Positions 16,237 through 24,686 of a DNA stretch of 64,000 nucleotides are shown here, piece after piece. A model generated the notes under the pieces. The model was not told the DNA's origin. It worked only from the letters and a program-made list of their open reading frames with translations, and searched no databases. Every line of letters begins with the position of its first letter. Within the stretch, counting starts at the first letter, position 1. The position numbers and the translations under genes were made by a program. The stretch lies in NCBI GenBank assembly GCA_017554445.1, contig JAFZIJ010000221.1, positions 1 to 64,000 on the forward strand, read 5' to 3'. The DNA is from Victivallales bacterium (GTDB taxonomy: Bacteria > Verrucomicrobiota > Lentisphaeria > Oligosphaerales > Oligosphaeraceae).

Positions 16237-18147
16237 ATGGAAATGAAAATCACCGGCATGGGATTGGTCTGCAGCCTGGGCGGAGATGTGACGGACGTGT
16301 TCAAGCGGATGTGCGCAGGAGAGTGCGGTTTCCGTCCCATTACACGCTTCGAGGCGGAGCCGTACGCCCAGAAAAAAGCGGGGCAGCTTTCGGAAGATCT
16401 TGAAAATGAATTACGGACAGCATTTCCCGATGAAGACATTTCGGCGGCGATGATGAAACGCGCGGGCATGGAAGCCATGGCTCAGGCGAAGACGACCGTG
16501 GCTCCTGAACGGCAGGGAATTTTGCTGGCGACCAATTTCGGCCCCATGGAATCGCTGGAGTGGGCATGGCGTGAACGTCTTGACACACAGGCGATGGACG
16601 AAGCCAGCTATGAACCGTATGACGGTGTCATCGCCCAAATGGCGGAGGCCTTCAATTGCAAAGGGCCTCGTCTTCAGATTTCCATGTCATGTGCATCCGG
16701 CGCGGCAGCGGCCAGTCTGGCGGCGGACGTCATTCGCGAAGGCCGTGCCGACAGAATGCTAGTACTTGCCTATGATTCACTTACCGAATACGCTTGGTGC
16801 GGTTTATCCAATCTGCGGACGATTACAACGGATGTGATGCGTCCCTTCGATCCGGATCGTTCGGGAACGATTTTCAGCGAAGGCGCGGCCGCGATGGTTT
16901 TGGAATGTCCGGATGCCGCCGCCACGGCTCTCGGTTGGATTTCCGGAGCGGCGACAAACAACAACGCCTTCCACATGACGGCACCTCCTAAAGAAGCCGC
17001 TGGTTCGAAGCGTGTCATGGAAGACGCCTTGGCCAATTCTGGCCTGTCAACGGCTGATTTGACACATGTCTGCGCCCATGCGACGAGCACTCACGCCAAC
17101 GATGAAACGGAAGCGGGGGCGCTCCGTAATTTGTTTGGCGAACGTCTGCTGCAGATTTCCGTGGCGGCGCACAAATCGCAATTGGGACATCTTTTGGGCG
17201 CGGCCGGTCTAGCTGAAGCTGTCGTCACCGTTCAAGCCATGCGTCTGGGCGTCATTCCGCCCACGATCAATCATGCGAAAAACGATCCCGCTTGCGAACC
17301 GATTGATTGCATTCCAGGCCAGGCGCGCGTCAAATCCTTTGACGCGGCCATCACGAATTCCGCAGGCATTGGCGGCAACAATTCATCGTTGGTACTGACG
17401 AAAAACGGCAGCGGCAAATCAAAAGAAGCAAAAACTATCGATAGTCTTTATATACAGTCACTTGCATGGGTTCTGCCAGCGAACGTCGGCACGGGAGCTG
17501 AACTGCTGTCCCATTTGGAATGGTTTGATTGGAATGACGATGTTAATGCAGGATTGGCGGCTTTCTCGCCGAAACCATATGTGAAATCTGTGAAAGGGTA
17601 TTTGGATCCAGGCGGCGGCTATCAGTTATCGGCCATGGCGTTGGCCATTGGTGAAAATGCCGTAAATGGCTTGCAGGAACGGAAAGGCATCTGCACGGCG
17701 ACGCGTTATGGCGCAACGACTTCCGCTTATAAATTCTTTGAACAGCTTGCGCAGAAAGGGCCGCGTCTAGCCAGTCCGTTGATTTTCCCGCATGGCTATT
17801 CGAATACGGCAGGCAATCTGGCGGCCATCGAATTCGGTTACGGCGGCCCGCATATGGTTTTGTTCGGCAATCAAGACGTTCGCGAAACATTGGAATTTGC
17901 GGCGGCGCGATTGGCGGACGGTACGGCGGAGGAAATGCTGGTCGGCGCGTATGAAGCAGGCTATACAGCCGCATTACCAGATGGACGGCAAGTCTTAAAC
18001 GGCGCTTTGGCGTTGAAAGTGGCGGCGACGCCGTCCGATCATGATGTGATGGCCATCCGTCTGGCGGATTTGCGTAAGCTTCCCGCTTCAATGCCACAAT
18101 TTGGCATGGTGGCCGCTCTTGGGAAATTATTGCAAGCGTTGAAATAA
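16237..18147 (+). CDS. Beta-ketoacyl synthase fused to a degenerate second ketosynthase half
   Basis: 636 residues, about 220 longer than FabF. Residues ~1-395 form a full ketosynthase: nucleophile Cys152 (MSCASG), His281 (AHATST), Lys313 and His318 (HKSQLGHLLGAAG). Residues ~410-636 resemble the N-terminal half of another ketosynthase (YGATTSAYKFFEQL, NTAGNLAAIEFGYGGPHMVLFG, ELAARLADGTAEEMLVGAYE-like). The site of its Cys is replaced (HMVLFGNQ), so this half is not catalytic, reminiscent of chain-length-factor proteins. No ACP or ketoreductase gene is adjacent. Probably makes a specialised acyl or polyketide chain; not the housekeeping FabF with certainty. Confidence 0.85.
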   Translation: MEMKITGMGLVCSLGGDVTDVFKRMCAGECGFRPITRFEAEPYAQKKAGQLSEDLENELRTAFPDEDISAAMMKRAGMEAMAQAKTTVAPERQGILLATNFGPMESLEWAWRERLDTQAMDEASYEPYDGVIAQMAEAFNCKGPRLQISMSCASGAAAASLAADVIREGRADRMLVLAYDSLTEYAWCGLSNLRTITTDVMRPFDPDRSGTIFSEGAAAMVLECPDAAATALGWISGAATNNNAFHMTAPPKEAAGSKRVMEDALANSGLSTADLTHVCAHATSTHANDETEAGALRNLFGERLLQISVAAHKSQLGHLLGAAGLAEAVVTVQAMRLGVIPPTINHAKNDPACEPIDCIPGQARVKSFDAAITNSAGIGGNNSSLVLTKNGSGKSKEAKTIDSLYIQSLAWVLPANVGTGAELLSHLEWFDWNDDVNAGLAAFSPKPYVKSVKGYLDPGGGYQLSAMALAIGENAVNGLQERKGICTATRYGATTSAYKFFEQLAQKGPRLASPLIFPHGYSNTAGNLAAIEFGYGGPHMVLFGNQDVRETLEFAAARLADGTAEEMLVGAYEAGYTAALPDGRQVLNGALALKVAATPSDHDVMAIRLADLRKLPASMPQFGMVAALGKLLQALK

Positions 18148-18178
18148 AGCTTGCAAGAATACGACGTAAATAGAAAAC

Positions 18179-18210
18179 GGCGCATGGTGGATTAGATTCC
18201 ACCATGCGCC
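18179..18210. terminator. Perfect 13-bp hairpin between convergent genes
   Basis: GGCGCATGGTGGA (18179-18191), 6-nt loop, TCCACCATGCGCC (18198-18210), then ATCTTATTTT. It lies between the stops of the ketosynthase (+) and the Gly/Pro-rich protein (-). The T-run is poor on the plus strand, while TTTTC follows on the minus side, so it may serve both directions. Confidence 0.65.
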
Positions 18211-18243
18211 ATCTTATTTTCCAAAAGACTTATTTTGTTGTGC

Positions 18244-18918
18244 TTACGGTTGTCCAACAGGCTGTTCAGCAGTCAGCAGGGCGACAAGTTGCTCCTGCGT
18301 GAGAGGGGTCTTGGGATAGCCTTTCAATGGCTCGATGGTGTTGAGGAAGGCATCCTTGTCGCCGCGCATGCGGTCGAGAGCCTGGATGTAATCGAGTTCG
18401 GCCTGATTCTTGTCAAGCTTTGACATGGTGTCACTTGCGGCGGCGTAGCGTTCTTTGAGAAAAGCTTCGGAGAGGCCGGGCATAGCACGGCCGCCGTTTT
18501 CATTGCGCATGAGCATCAGCTGGGCAAGATCGCGATCCAGACGCATCTTGAGAGCGGCGGAACCTTGTGCGGTTTTAAGGGCTTCGTCATAGAGGGCGAC
18601 GCGCTCTTTGAATTTGGCGATGTATTCGTCTGAAGGTTTTCTGGGGCCGAATCCACCGAAGCCACCACCCATGCCGCCACCACGGGGGCCACCCATACCA
18701 GGGCCGGGCATTCCGCCGCCAGGGCCGCCAGGGCCGGGCATTCCGCCGCCAGGGCCGCCAGGAGCAGGACCGCCTTGGGGCTCGACAGCAACTTCACCAG
18801 GATTGCTTTTAGCGACAAAATCCGTGATCTGCGGGACCAATGTCCCGAACAGGGCAATGATGGACACGATTAATGCAATCGTGCCGACGTGTTTTTCTGT
18901 GAAACTCGATGTGCTCAT
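18244..18918 (-). CDS. Membrane-anchored Gly/Pro-rich protein of unknown function
   Basis: 224 residues. One transmembrane helix (~13-32, TIALIVSIIALFGTLVPQI) follows a short N-terminus. A low-complexity linker has tandem GGPGGGMPGP-type units and a GGGMGGGFGGFG stretch (~49-92). A ~125-residue charged helical domain follows (EYIAKFKERVALYDEALK...), ending PVGQP. No enzyme motif. The linker would hold the helical domain away from the membrane, most simply in the periplasm. Start at ATG 18918 with GGAG close upstream. Single gene between two terminators. Function not recognised. Confidence 0.72.
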   Translation of the reverse strand: MSTSSFTEKHVGTIALIVSIIALFGTLVPQITDFVAKSNPGEVAVEPQGGPAPGGPGGGMPGPGGPGGGMPGPGMGGPRGGGMGGGFGGFGPRKPSDEYIAKFKERVALYDEALKTAQGSAALKMRLDRDLAQLMLMRNENGGRAMPGLSEAFLKERYAAASDTMSKLDKNQAELDYIQALDRMRGDKDAFLNTIEPLKGYPKTPLTQEQLVALLTAEQPVGQP

Positions 18919-19065
18919 GGTTTCTCCTTGTTGGTGAATGATTCTGATTTTGATGATCTTCTATATTTCAATGGGACAAAACATGTTATATCAATATAAA
19001 GGATCAAATGAAAAAATCCCAATTATTTTTTTAGAAAAATGATTTTTATGAAGGTTGAAATAAAA

Positions 19066-19096
19066 ATGGGCAAGCATTAGCTTGCCCATGTTTTTT
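19066..19096. terminator. Bidirectional intrinsic terminator
   Basis: Perfect 10-bp stem ATGGGCAAGC (19066-19075) and GCTTGCCCAT (19080-19089), tetraloop ATTA. TTTTTT follows on the plus strand and TTTTT on the minus strand. It lies 28 nt after the stop of the sugar isomerase-like gene, whose transcript it ends. Confidence 0.9.
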
Positions 19097-19123
19097 ACCT
19101 ATTTACATGAAAACGATGAATGA

Positions 19124-19885
19124 CTATCTATAGCCAATGCCGAGGCCGTAGGCGGTCATGTAGTCATAGCTGCGCTGCAGCGCGATGATCTGGTTGTAGG
19201 GTGTATCATCCAGTTCGACAATGACGCTCTGAATGTGATCGGGGGAGGCCGCCATGGCTGCGGGAATGTCCAGTTTGCCTTCGCCAAGCGGACGCATGTG
19301 AATCTTTCCCGTACCGATGCCGTCTTTCAGATGGAGCAATTCGATGCGGTCGTTAAAGTGTTCAATGACTTCGACTTCGCTGTTCTTGAAGAAGTTTGTG
19401 GACCAGTAGATGTCCAGCTGGAATTTGACTTTCGGGCAGAGTTCCGCGTAAATGTCGTATTTCAGTTTGCCATCGAGATATTCGAATTCATGGGCGTGGT
19501 TGTGCTGAGCGAGAATCAGGCCCGCTGCTTCGACTTTATCTGCAACGATGGAGGTTCTTTCCGCCGTCCGCTTAATGGCGTCCAAGTCTTTGAATTCGTT
19601 GCCGCCATAACCGCAGATAATGTGTTTCAGGCCGAGTTCCTTCGCCAATGCGATGCCTTCGTCGATGTTTTCAGGGGCACAGGGGATGCCGTGAGCGGAC
19701 ACGATTTCCAGGCCGAGATCATCACAGGCCTTTTTGAAATCCTGTGGTGTCATACCGCCCCAGCCGGCGGGTTCAACGCCCATGTAACCGATGTCGGCAA
19801 CGGCCTTCAGAACGTACGGCATGCCGAATTTTTCCGCTTCTCTTCTCAACGTGTAAAGCTGAACCGCCAATTTACGTTTGCGCAT
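19124..19885 (-). CDS. Sugar phosphate isomerase/epimerase family protein (TIM barrel)
   Basis: 253 residues. Typical xylose-isomerase-like barrel sequence: LAVQLYTLRREAEKFG, GYMGVEPAGW, SAHGIPC, LAQHNHAHEFEY, FQLDIYWSTN, ELLHLKDG and a late E in VIVELDD. Metal-binding His/Asp/Glu positions are in place. Relatives act on sugars, inositol derivatives or hydroxypyruvate; substrate not predictable. The ATG at 19885 has a strong AAGGAGA ribosome site 6-7 nt upstream, which decides against the longer open frame to 19945. Probably in one transcript with the DUF362 gene 56 nt upstream. Confidence 0.88.
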   Translation of the reverse strand: MRKRKLAVQLYTLRREAEKFGMPYVLKAVADIGYMGVEPAGWGGMTPQDFKKACDDLGLEIVSAHGIPCAPENIDEGIALAKELGLKHIICGYGGNEFKDLDAIKRTAERTSIVADKVEAAGLILAQHNHAHEFEYLDGKLKYDIYAELCPKVKFQLDIYWSTNFFKNSEVEVIEHFNDRIELLHLKDGIGTGKIHMRPLGEGKLDIPAAMAASPDHIQSVIVELDDTPYNQIIALQRSYDYMTAYGLGIGYR

Positions 19886-19941
19886 GATGGTCTCCTTTGT
19901 TTCTTGTTGGTTCTCTCGTTCGATGCAAAAATCCGCGAAAA

Positions 19942-21057
19942 TCACTTCACGGTAATCAATTCATATTGACGTGTGCCGATACCGAGCTTTTCGGAATGCT
20001 CCAATTGAATCTCCCAGTTCGTCGTGGGTGAAACATCTTTGAAATGGTCGTGATGGCAACGGTCGCGTTCGCCGAGAATGCTTCCCGCGACCAATGCGGG
20101 CATCTTATTGACGGCGTCCGCGCAAGCCTGGTCGAGTGCCACGGGATCGAAAGACGCGAACATGCCGACGTCCGAAACAATCGGCGCGTCATTTTCCGGA
20201 TGGCAGTCGCAGAACGGCGAAACATCCATGACGATGCAGATATGGAAATGCGGACGGCCTTCCAATACGGCCCAGGCGTATTCCGCCATCTTTTTGTCCA
20301 GCGAGCCTGGTTCGGAATTGTAACTCGCGCTGATGGCGTCTTTCGGGCAGATGGAAACGCATTGTCCGCAACCGACGCACTTATTGTGATCGATGACGGC
20401 CTTGCCTGAACTGAAATCCTGCGCGTCATGCGCACAGATTTTCGCGCAAAGACGGCAACCGACACACTGTTTGGCATCCACAAATGGCTTGCTGTCACAA
20501 TGTTGCTCCATCTTGCCCGCGCGTGAGCCACTGCCCATGCCGATGTTCTTGATGGCGCCGCCGAATCCCGTCATTTCATGGCCTTTGAAATGCGACAGCG
20601 AAATGAACACGTCCGCATCCATGATGGCGCGGCCGATTTTCGCTTCTTTCACATATTCGCCATGCGGAACTGGAACAAGTGCTTCGTCACTGCCTTTCAG
20701 ACCATCGGCGATGATGACATGGCAGCCTGTCGTATAAGGCGTGAAACCATTGAGATAGGCCGATTCAATGTGCTCCAGTGCGTCTTTGCGGCGACCGACA
20801 TACAACGTGTTGCAGTCCGTCAAAAACGGCTTGCCGCCAAGCTTTTTGATTTCGTCAGCGACGACGCGCGCGAAATTCGGGCGGAGGAAGGAGAGGTTGC
20901 CCGGTTCGCCGAAATGGATTTTGATAGTGGTGAATTTGCCGTCGAAATCAATTTTGTCCATGCCCGCCACTTTCAGCAGGTTGGCGAGCTTGCCCATCAG
21001 CCCTTTGCCGAAGGCCTTGGTGCGCATGTCCGTGAAATAGACTTTCGATTTCGCCAT
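19942..21057 (-). CDS. DUF362 protein with two 4Fe-4S clusters
   Basis: 371 residues. An N-terminal DUF362 domain (KIHFGEPGNLSFLRP, ISLSHFKGHEMTGFGGAIKN) carries an inserted ferredoxin module with CVGCRLCAKIC and CVGCGQCVSIC, each followed by a distal Cys-Pro-like element. DUF362 proteins are common in anaerobes; their reaction is not defined, though a redox or radical role is assumed. ATG at 21057 with AGGAGAGCACC ribosome site. Cytoplasmic, no signal peptide. Confidence 0.9.
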   Translation of the reverse strand: MAKSKVYFTDMRTKAFGKGLMGKLANLLKVAGMDKIDFDGKFTTIKIHFGEPGNLSFLRPNFARVVADEIKKLGGKPFLTDCNTLYVGRRKDALEHIESAYLNGFTPYTTGCHVIIADGLKGSDEALVPVPHGEYVKEAKIGRAIMDADVFISLSHFKGHEMTGFGGAIKNIGMGSGSRAGKMEQHCDSKPFVDAKQCVGCRLCAKICAHDAQDFSSGKAVIDHNKCVGCGQCVSICPKDAISASYNSEPGSLDKKMAEYAWAVLEGRPHFHICIVMDVSPFCDCHPENDAPIVSDVGMFASFDPVALDQACADAVNKMPALVAGSILGERDRCHHDHFKDVSPTTNWEIQLEHSEKLGIGTRQYELITVK

Positions 21058-21081
21058 GGTGCTCTCCTGTTGGTTGTCGTT

Positions 21082-21909
21082 TTATAGATTGAAAAACTGT
21101 GTAATAACTTTGTGCGCGATACTGCCCGGCGCGGGAATCGTCGGCAGCGTTTCTTTTGTAAACCATCCAAGCTCAACTAGTTCCGTTCCATCTGGTTTGG
21201 CCTCGCCGGATTCCCATTCCGCTTCAAAAGCCAACATCAGGCTGTTTGGAAGCGGCCATGGCTGGCTGGACAGATAGCGGATGTTCTTCACCGCGATGCC
21301 AGTCTCCTCCATGATTTCACGGCGAACGGCCTGCTCCACGGATTCGCCTGTCTCCACAAATCCCGCGACCAGTCCGAACGTACGATCCGTAAACCGTTTG
21401 TTATGAGCGAGCAGCAGTTCTTTTCGATTATTGCGGGTGACGGCGACGATGACCGCCGGAGCGATTTGCGGATAGTACCGCTCGCCACATTTCGGGCAGA
21501 CCAACGCCAAATCCGTATCGGAAAATGACAATGATGCTCCACAACCGCCGCAGAGGCGGTGCTGACGGCGCCACGTCGTCATTTCACGAACACGGCTGAC
21601 GGCGTTCATGATGTCCGGGCTGGATTCCGCAAATGCCTGCCGCGTCGATACAACGGATAGGCCATGTGGCAAAACCACGCCATCCAGATTCGCTGGCATG
21701 CCGCAACAGGCGGCGCCGTCAATGGAACCGACGACCAACATGGTGGCGTCCTTCGGCAGAAGGTCGTGGACTTCTGCCGCATGCGGCAGACGATTCACGC
21801 CGTCCGTTGTGGCCAAGAGCACATCGCGCCCGCTGTAGAGCGCGACGCACTCCTGCCCGGACAATTCCGAAACAGGCAATTCCTTGTTGACCTGTAATAT
21901 CGTAAACAT
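21082..21909 (-). CDS. nudC: NAD(+) diphosphatase / NAD-cap RNA decapping hydrolase
   Basis: 275 residues. Zinc ribbon (CGGCG...CPKCGERYYP), Nudix box (GFVETGESVEQAVRREIMEETG) and the NudC-specific SQPWPLPNSLM motif that recognises NADH. The enzyme splits NAD(H) into NMN(H) and AMP and removes NAD caps from RNA. Interesting neighbour: RNase Y starts 11 nt upstream in the same orientation, so two RNA-turnover enzymes may share a transcript with fau. Confidence 0.94.
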   Translation of the reverse strand: MFTILQVNKELPVSELSGQECVALYSGRDVLLATTDGVNRLPHAAEVHDLLPKDATMLVVGSIDGAACCGMPANLDGVVLPHGLSVVSTRQAFAESSPDIMNAVSRVREMTTWRRQHRLCGGCGASLSFSDTDLALVCPKCGERYYPQIAPAVIVAVTRNNRKELLLAHNKRFTDRTFGLVAGFVETGESVEQAVRREIMEETGIAVKNIRYLSSQPWPLPNSLMLAFEAEWESGEAKPDGTELVELGWFTKETLPTIPAPGSIAHKVITQFFNL

Positions 21910-21920
21910 CTAAAAAAACG

Positions 21921-23576
21921 TTATTTGGCGAAATCGACGGCGCGCGTTTCGCGGATAACGGAGACGCGGACCTGACCGGGATAGCGCATTTCCTTCTCGA
22001 TGCGTTCCGCCATGTCATGCGCCAAAACGGCTGCGCGGTCTTCGCTGATCTTTTCGGGCTGCACGATGACGCGCAGTTCACGGCCCGCCTGGATGGCATA
22101 GCAGTTTTCGACGCCTTCAAAGGAATTGCCGATTTCCTCAAGTTGCTCCAGACGTTTCAGATACAGCTCCGTTGTTTCGGAACGGGCGCCCGGGCGGCTC
22201 GCGCTCAACGTATCGCAAATCTGCACGAGAATCGCCATCAGGCTTGTCTTTTCCACTTCTTCATGATGCGCCGCGACGGCGTTCACGATGTCTTCGTCTT
22301 CGCCTGCGCGCTTCAGCAGTTCCGCGCCGATGGCTGCGTGTGTTCCTTCGACTTCATGATCAACCGCCTTGCCGATGTCATGCAGCAGGCCGGCCCGCTT
22401 CGCCTTCCGTTCGTCCAGACCGACGGAAGCCGCAATGGCCCCCATCATTGACGCCACTTCGATGGAGTGCATCAACACGTTCTGCGAGAAGCTGTAACGA
22501 TATTTGAGGCGGCCAATTAGATTGACGATGTTTGGACGCAGACGAGTGATGCCCAGCTGCGCGACCGTTTCCTGCCCAGCCTTCTGGATCTCGTTTTCCA
22601 CTTCCTTCTTTACTTTGTTCACCATCTCTTCGACACGGGCGGGATGGATACGGCCATCCGCCACAAGACGTTCCATCGTGATGCGGGCGATTTCGCGGCG
22701 GACGGGATCAAAGCACGAAATGACAACGGCTTCCGGCGTATCGTCGATCAGAACGTTAACGCCTGTGGCGGCTTCGATGGTGCGGATGTTGCGGCCTTCA
22801 CGACCGATAATACGGCCTTTCATGTCTTCGTTGGGCAGCGGAATCGTCGAAGTCGTCCGTTCATACGCGCAGTCTCCCGCGTAGCGCTGCATGGCGTTCA
22901 CCATGATTTCCTGCGCGTCCGCCTGAAGTTTCTGCTTATTTTCTTCCTGGAAACGGCGGATCAGCGTGCCGCGATCTTGTTCAAGGCATTCCTCTAGACG
23001 CGCCAACAGAATATCGCGTGCTTCATCCTGCGACATGCCCGAAATTCGTTCCAACTCTTTCAACTGCTGCTGAGCCTTGGCGGCCAATGCGGCCTGATCG
23101 GCATTCAATTTCTCTTGACGGTTGCGCAGTTCCTTGTCACGGCGATCAAGATCCGAAACGCGGCTTTCCAACTGCTCCATCTTCTTGTCAACATTATCCT
23201 CTTTAGCCGTCAAACGCTCTTCAGCGCGTTGCAATTCACGACGACGCTCGGACACTTCATTGTCGAATTTCTCTTTTGCGGCGATACGCTGTTCGGCCGC
23301 GCGGTTACGTGTCTTCTCGGCTTCCAGATCCGCTTTTTCACGAATCATGTTCGCATCTTTTTCAGCTTCCGCTTTGATGGCCTCAGCCTCCTTGCGGGCA
23401 TTTTCCGCCAAATTGCTGTCAATGGCCACTTTTCTGCGGAAAATCAAACTGAAAACAATGGCGCCCACCGCAAAACTCACGACCGCAACAACAATCAACA
23501 AACCTGCACTACTTGAACCATCTGCCTCCGCCAGCGGCAATGCCGCCATGGCGCACATCATACCAATGTCAATCAT
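21921..23576 (-). CDS. rny: Ribonuclease Y
   Basis: 551 residues. N-terminal transmembrane helix (~25-46), long coiled coil (~50-190), KH domain (IIGREGRNIRTIEAATGVNV) and HD hydrolase domain (HSIEVA, LLHDIGKAVDHE, AAHH). It is a membrane-bound endoribonuclease that starts mRNA decay, used where RNase E is missing or secondary. The ATG at 23576 lies after AAGGAAG, 12 nt after the fau stop. The first ~15 residues may act as a short leader before the anchor. Confidence 0.96.
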   Translation of the reverse strand: MIDIGMMCAMAALPLAEADGSSSAGLLIVVAVVSFAVGAIVFSLIFRRKVAIDSNLAENARKEAEAIKAEAEKDANMIREKADLEAEKTRNRAAEQRIAAKEKFDNEVSERRRELQRAEERLTAKEDNVDKKMEQLESRVSDLDRRDKELRNRQEKLNADQAALAAKAQQQLKELERISGMSQDEARDILLARLEECLEQDRGTLIRRFQEENKQKLQADAQEIMVNAMQRYAGDCAYERTTSTIPLPNEDMKGRIIGREGRNIRTIEAATGVNVLIDDTPEAVVISCFDPVRREIARITMERLVADGRIHPARVEEMVNKVKKEVENEIQKAGQETVAQLGITRLRPNIVNLIGRLKYRYSFSQNVLMHSIEVASMMGAIAASVGLDERKAKRAGLLHDIGKAVDHEVEGTHAAIGAELLKRAGEDEDIVNAVAAHHEEVEKTSLMAILVQICDTLSASRPGARSETTELYLKRLEQLEEIGNSFEGVENCYAIQAGRELRVIVQPEKISEDRAAVLAHDMAERIEKEMRYPGQVRVSVIRETRAVDFAK

Positions 23577-23588
23577 GAAAACGCTTCC

Positions 23589-24185
23589 TTAGCCCTCTTT
23601 GGGCATAATGCCAGCCACATCCACAATGCGTGTCTCCGTGACAACATAGTCAACCCCAATGTCATAAGGTTCACAAGGAATGGCATCGAATATCTGGCAA
23701 TCGTATCCAATGCCTGTTTTCATTCCTGTCGCACCGCTTAGCAATCGGTCGTAATATCCGCCGCCGCGGCCTAGTCGATGACCTTTCATGTCAAAGCCCA
23801 AGCCTGGTATCAGCCACATCATCCGCCGATCACCGTCATAAGGAGGTCGCAGTCCGGCCAAATCGCCGCGTGGCTCAAGAATTCCGTAATGCCCCATCAC
23901 CAAATCGGTGGACAGGTCATGCACGGCGACCATTTCATATTCACGCGATGATTGATTGAAACGAGGCAAATATAGCGGCTTGCCTGAACGAAGCCATGCC
24001 GACATCAACGATTCCAGCATGGGCTCGGATTTCATGGCCGCATAGGCCGCAAGCGAGGAGGCTTTCGTCGCCTCCATTAGCTCCGCCACTCGCCTGCAAA
24101 TTGATGCATCCTTTTCTCTATGATCGGATTCCATCGCCTGCAGACGCGTCTTCGCTTCTTTTCTAAGACTCGTTTTATCCATCAT
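23589..24185 (-). CDS. fau: 5-formyltetrahydrofolate cyclo-ligase
   Basis: About 198 residues. MDKTSLRKEAKTRLQAM is the family N-terminus, and LIPGLGFDMKGHRLGRGGGYYDRLL is the ATP/folate-binding signature. It recycles 5-formyl-THF to methenyl-THF. Two adjacent ATGs (24185, 24182) fit the family start; the open frame up to 24290 adds residues not expected in the family and borders a structured RNA. The close link between fau and a 6S-like RNA is a known arrangement in Proteobacteria. Confidence 0.93.
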   Translation of the reverse strand: MMDKTSLRKEAKTRLQAMESDHREKDASICRRVAELMEATKASSLAAYAAMKSEPMLESLMSAWLRSGKPLYLPRFNQSSREYEMVAVHDLSTDLVMGHYGILEPRGDLAGLRPPYDGDRRMMWLIPGLGFDMKGHRLGRGGGYYDRLLSGATGMKTGIGYDCQIFDAIPCEPYDIGVDYVVTETRIVDVAGIMPKEG

Positions 24186-24297
24186 AATCCCGCCGTTGTT
24201 TTTTTGCCCGGCAGGCATGACCTTTCCGTCATCGCGGTTCTCAACCACGCATTGAATCAGCGGGCCGCTCCCGTCCATCAGGAGTTCCACGCCTTCA

Positions 24298-24532
24298 ATT
24301 GACGAATGCAGAATCGCCCGTGCCCCATGAATCCGTCGTCAAAACCCAACTTCCGCACCATCGCCTACCTGAAGCCCAAGACTTGCCGCTCCCGCGGCAA
24401 TATATGAAATACGATACACTTACATGTATCTGGCTCTCAAGCGGCGATGCCGTCTCTTCTATATATGGACCGATTTTCACAGCGCCCGTCGGCTCTGCTG
24501 CATACGCCGTCAATACTTTCCTAGCCTCTATT
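24298..24532 (-). ncRNA. Structured RNA, candidate 6S RNA
   Basis: The sequence upstream of fau folds on the minus strand into a long rod. The ends pair: ATTGACG (24514-24508) with CGTCAAT (24304-24298), then ATGCAG..AGA with TCTGCAT (24312-24306). Further in, GCTGTG pairs with CACGGGC, CATCGCC with GGCGATG, and GAGAGCCAGA with TCTTGGGCTTC. Two apical hairpins (GATACA/TGTATC; TTGCCGC/GCGGCAA) and a large central internal loop complete it. Size, rod shape, central bubble and position before fau fit 6S RNA, which sequesters RNA polymerase. A perfect TATAAT (24540-24545) sits 7 nt before the assumed 5' end. No conserved-sequence search could be made, so identity is tentative. Confidence 0.45.
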
Positions 24533-24539
24533 GAGGCAT

Positions 24540-24545
24540 ATTATA
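24540..24545 (-). promoter_or_regulatory. -10 element (TATAAT) of the structured RNA
   Basis: Consensus -10 on the minus strand. It is followed by a small palindrome GCCTCAATAGAGGC at the expected start site. A clear -35 is lacking; the nearest TTGAAA is 23 nt upstream. Confidence 0.45.
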
Positions 24546-24597
24546 TAAAGTATGGCATTTTATCGAGTTTTCAATTTTTTTCCTATTTTAATTTTCA

Positions 24598-24645
24598 ATG
24601 TTTCATGACCAAAATCAAAAAGACAGGCTACAGTATATGAAACAT
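24598..24645. promoter_or_regulatory. Spaced inverted repeat ATGTTTCAT...ATGAAACAT
   Basis: Two perfect 9-nt arms (24598-24606 and 24637-24645) 30 nt apart, between the divergent structured RNA and glycosyltransferase gene. Could be an operator pair; no terminator T-run follows. Confidence 0.3.
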
Positions 24646-24686
24646 ACGGTTCAAAACGGTGAAAATGACTGTATCGCCATGCGACA

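Noticed and set aside
24155-24290. Extended N-terminus of fau up to 24290
   Set aside because: The extra 35 residues do not resemble the family and the paired ATGs at 24185/24182 fit the conserved start.
24298-24532. tmRNA or SRP RNA identity for the structured RNA
   Set aside because: No tRNA-like ends with GGTTCGA, no tag frame and no GGAAGGAAGCAGCC SRP core were found.
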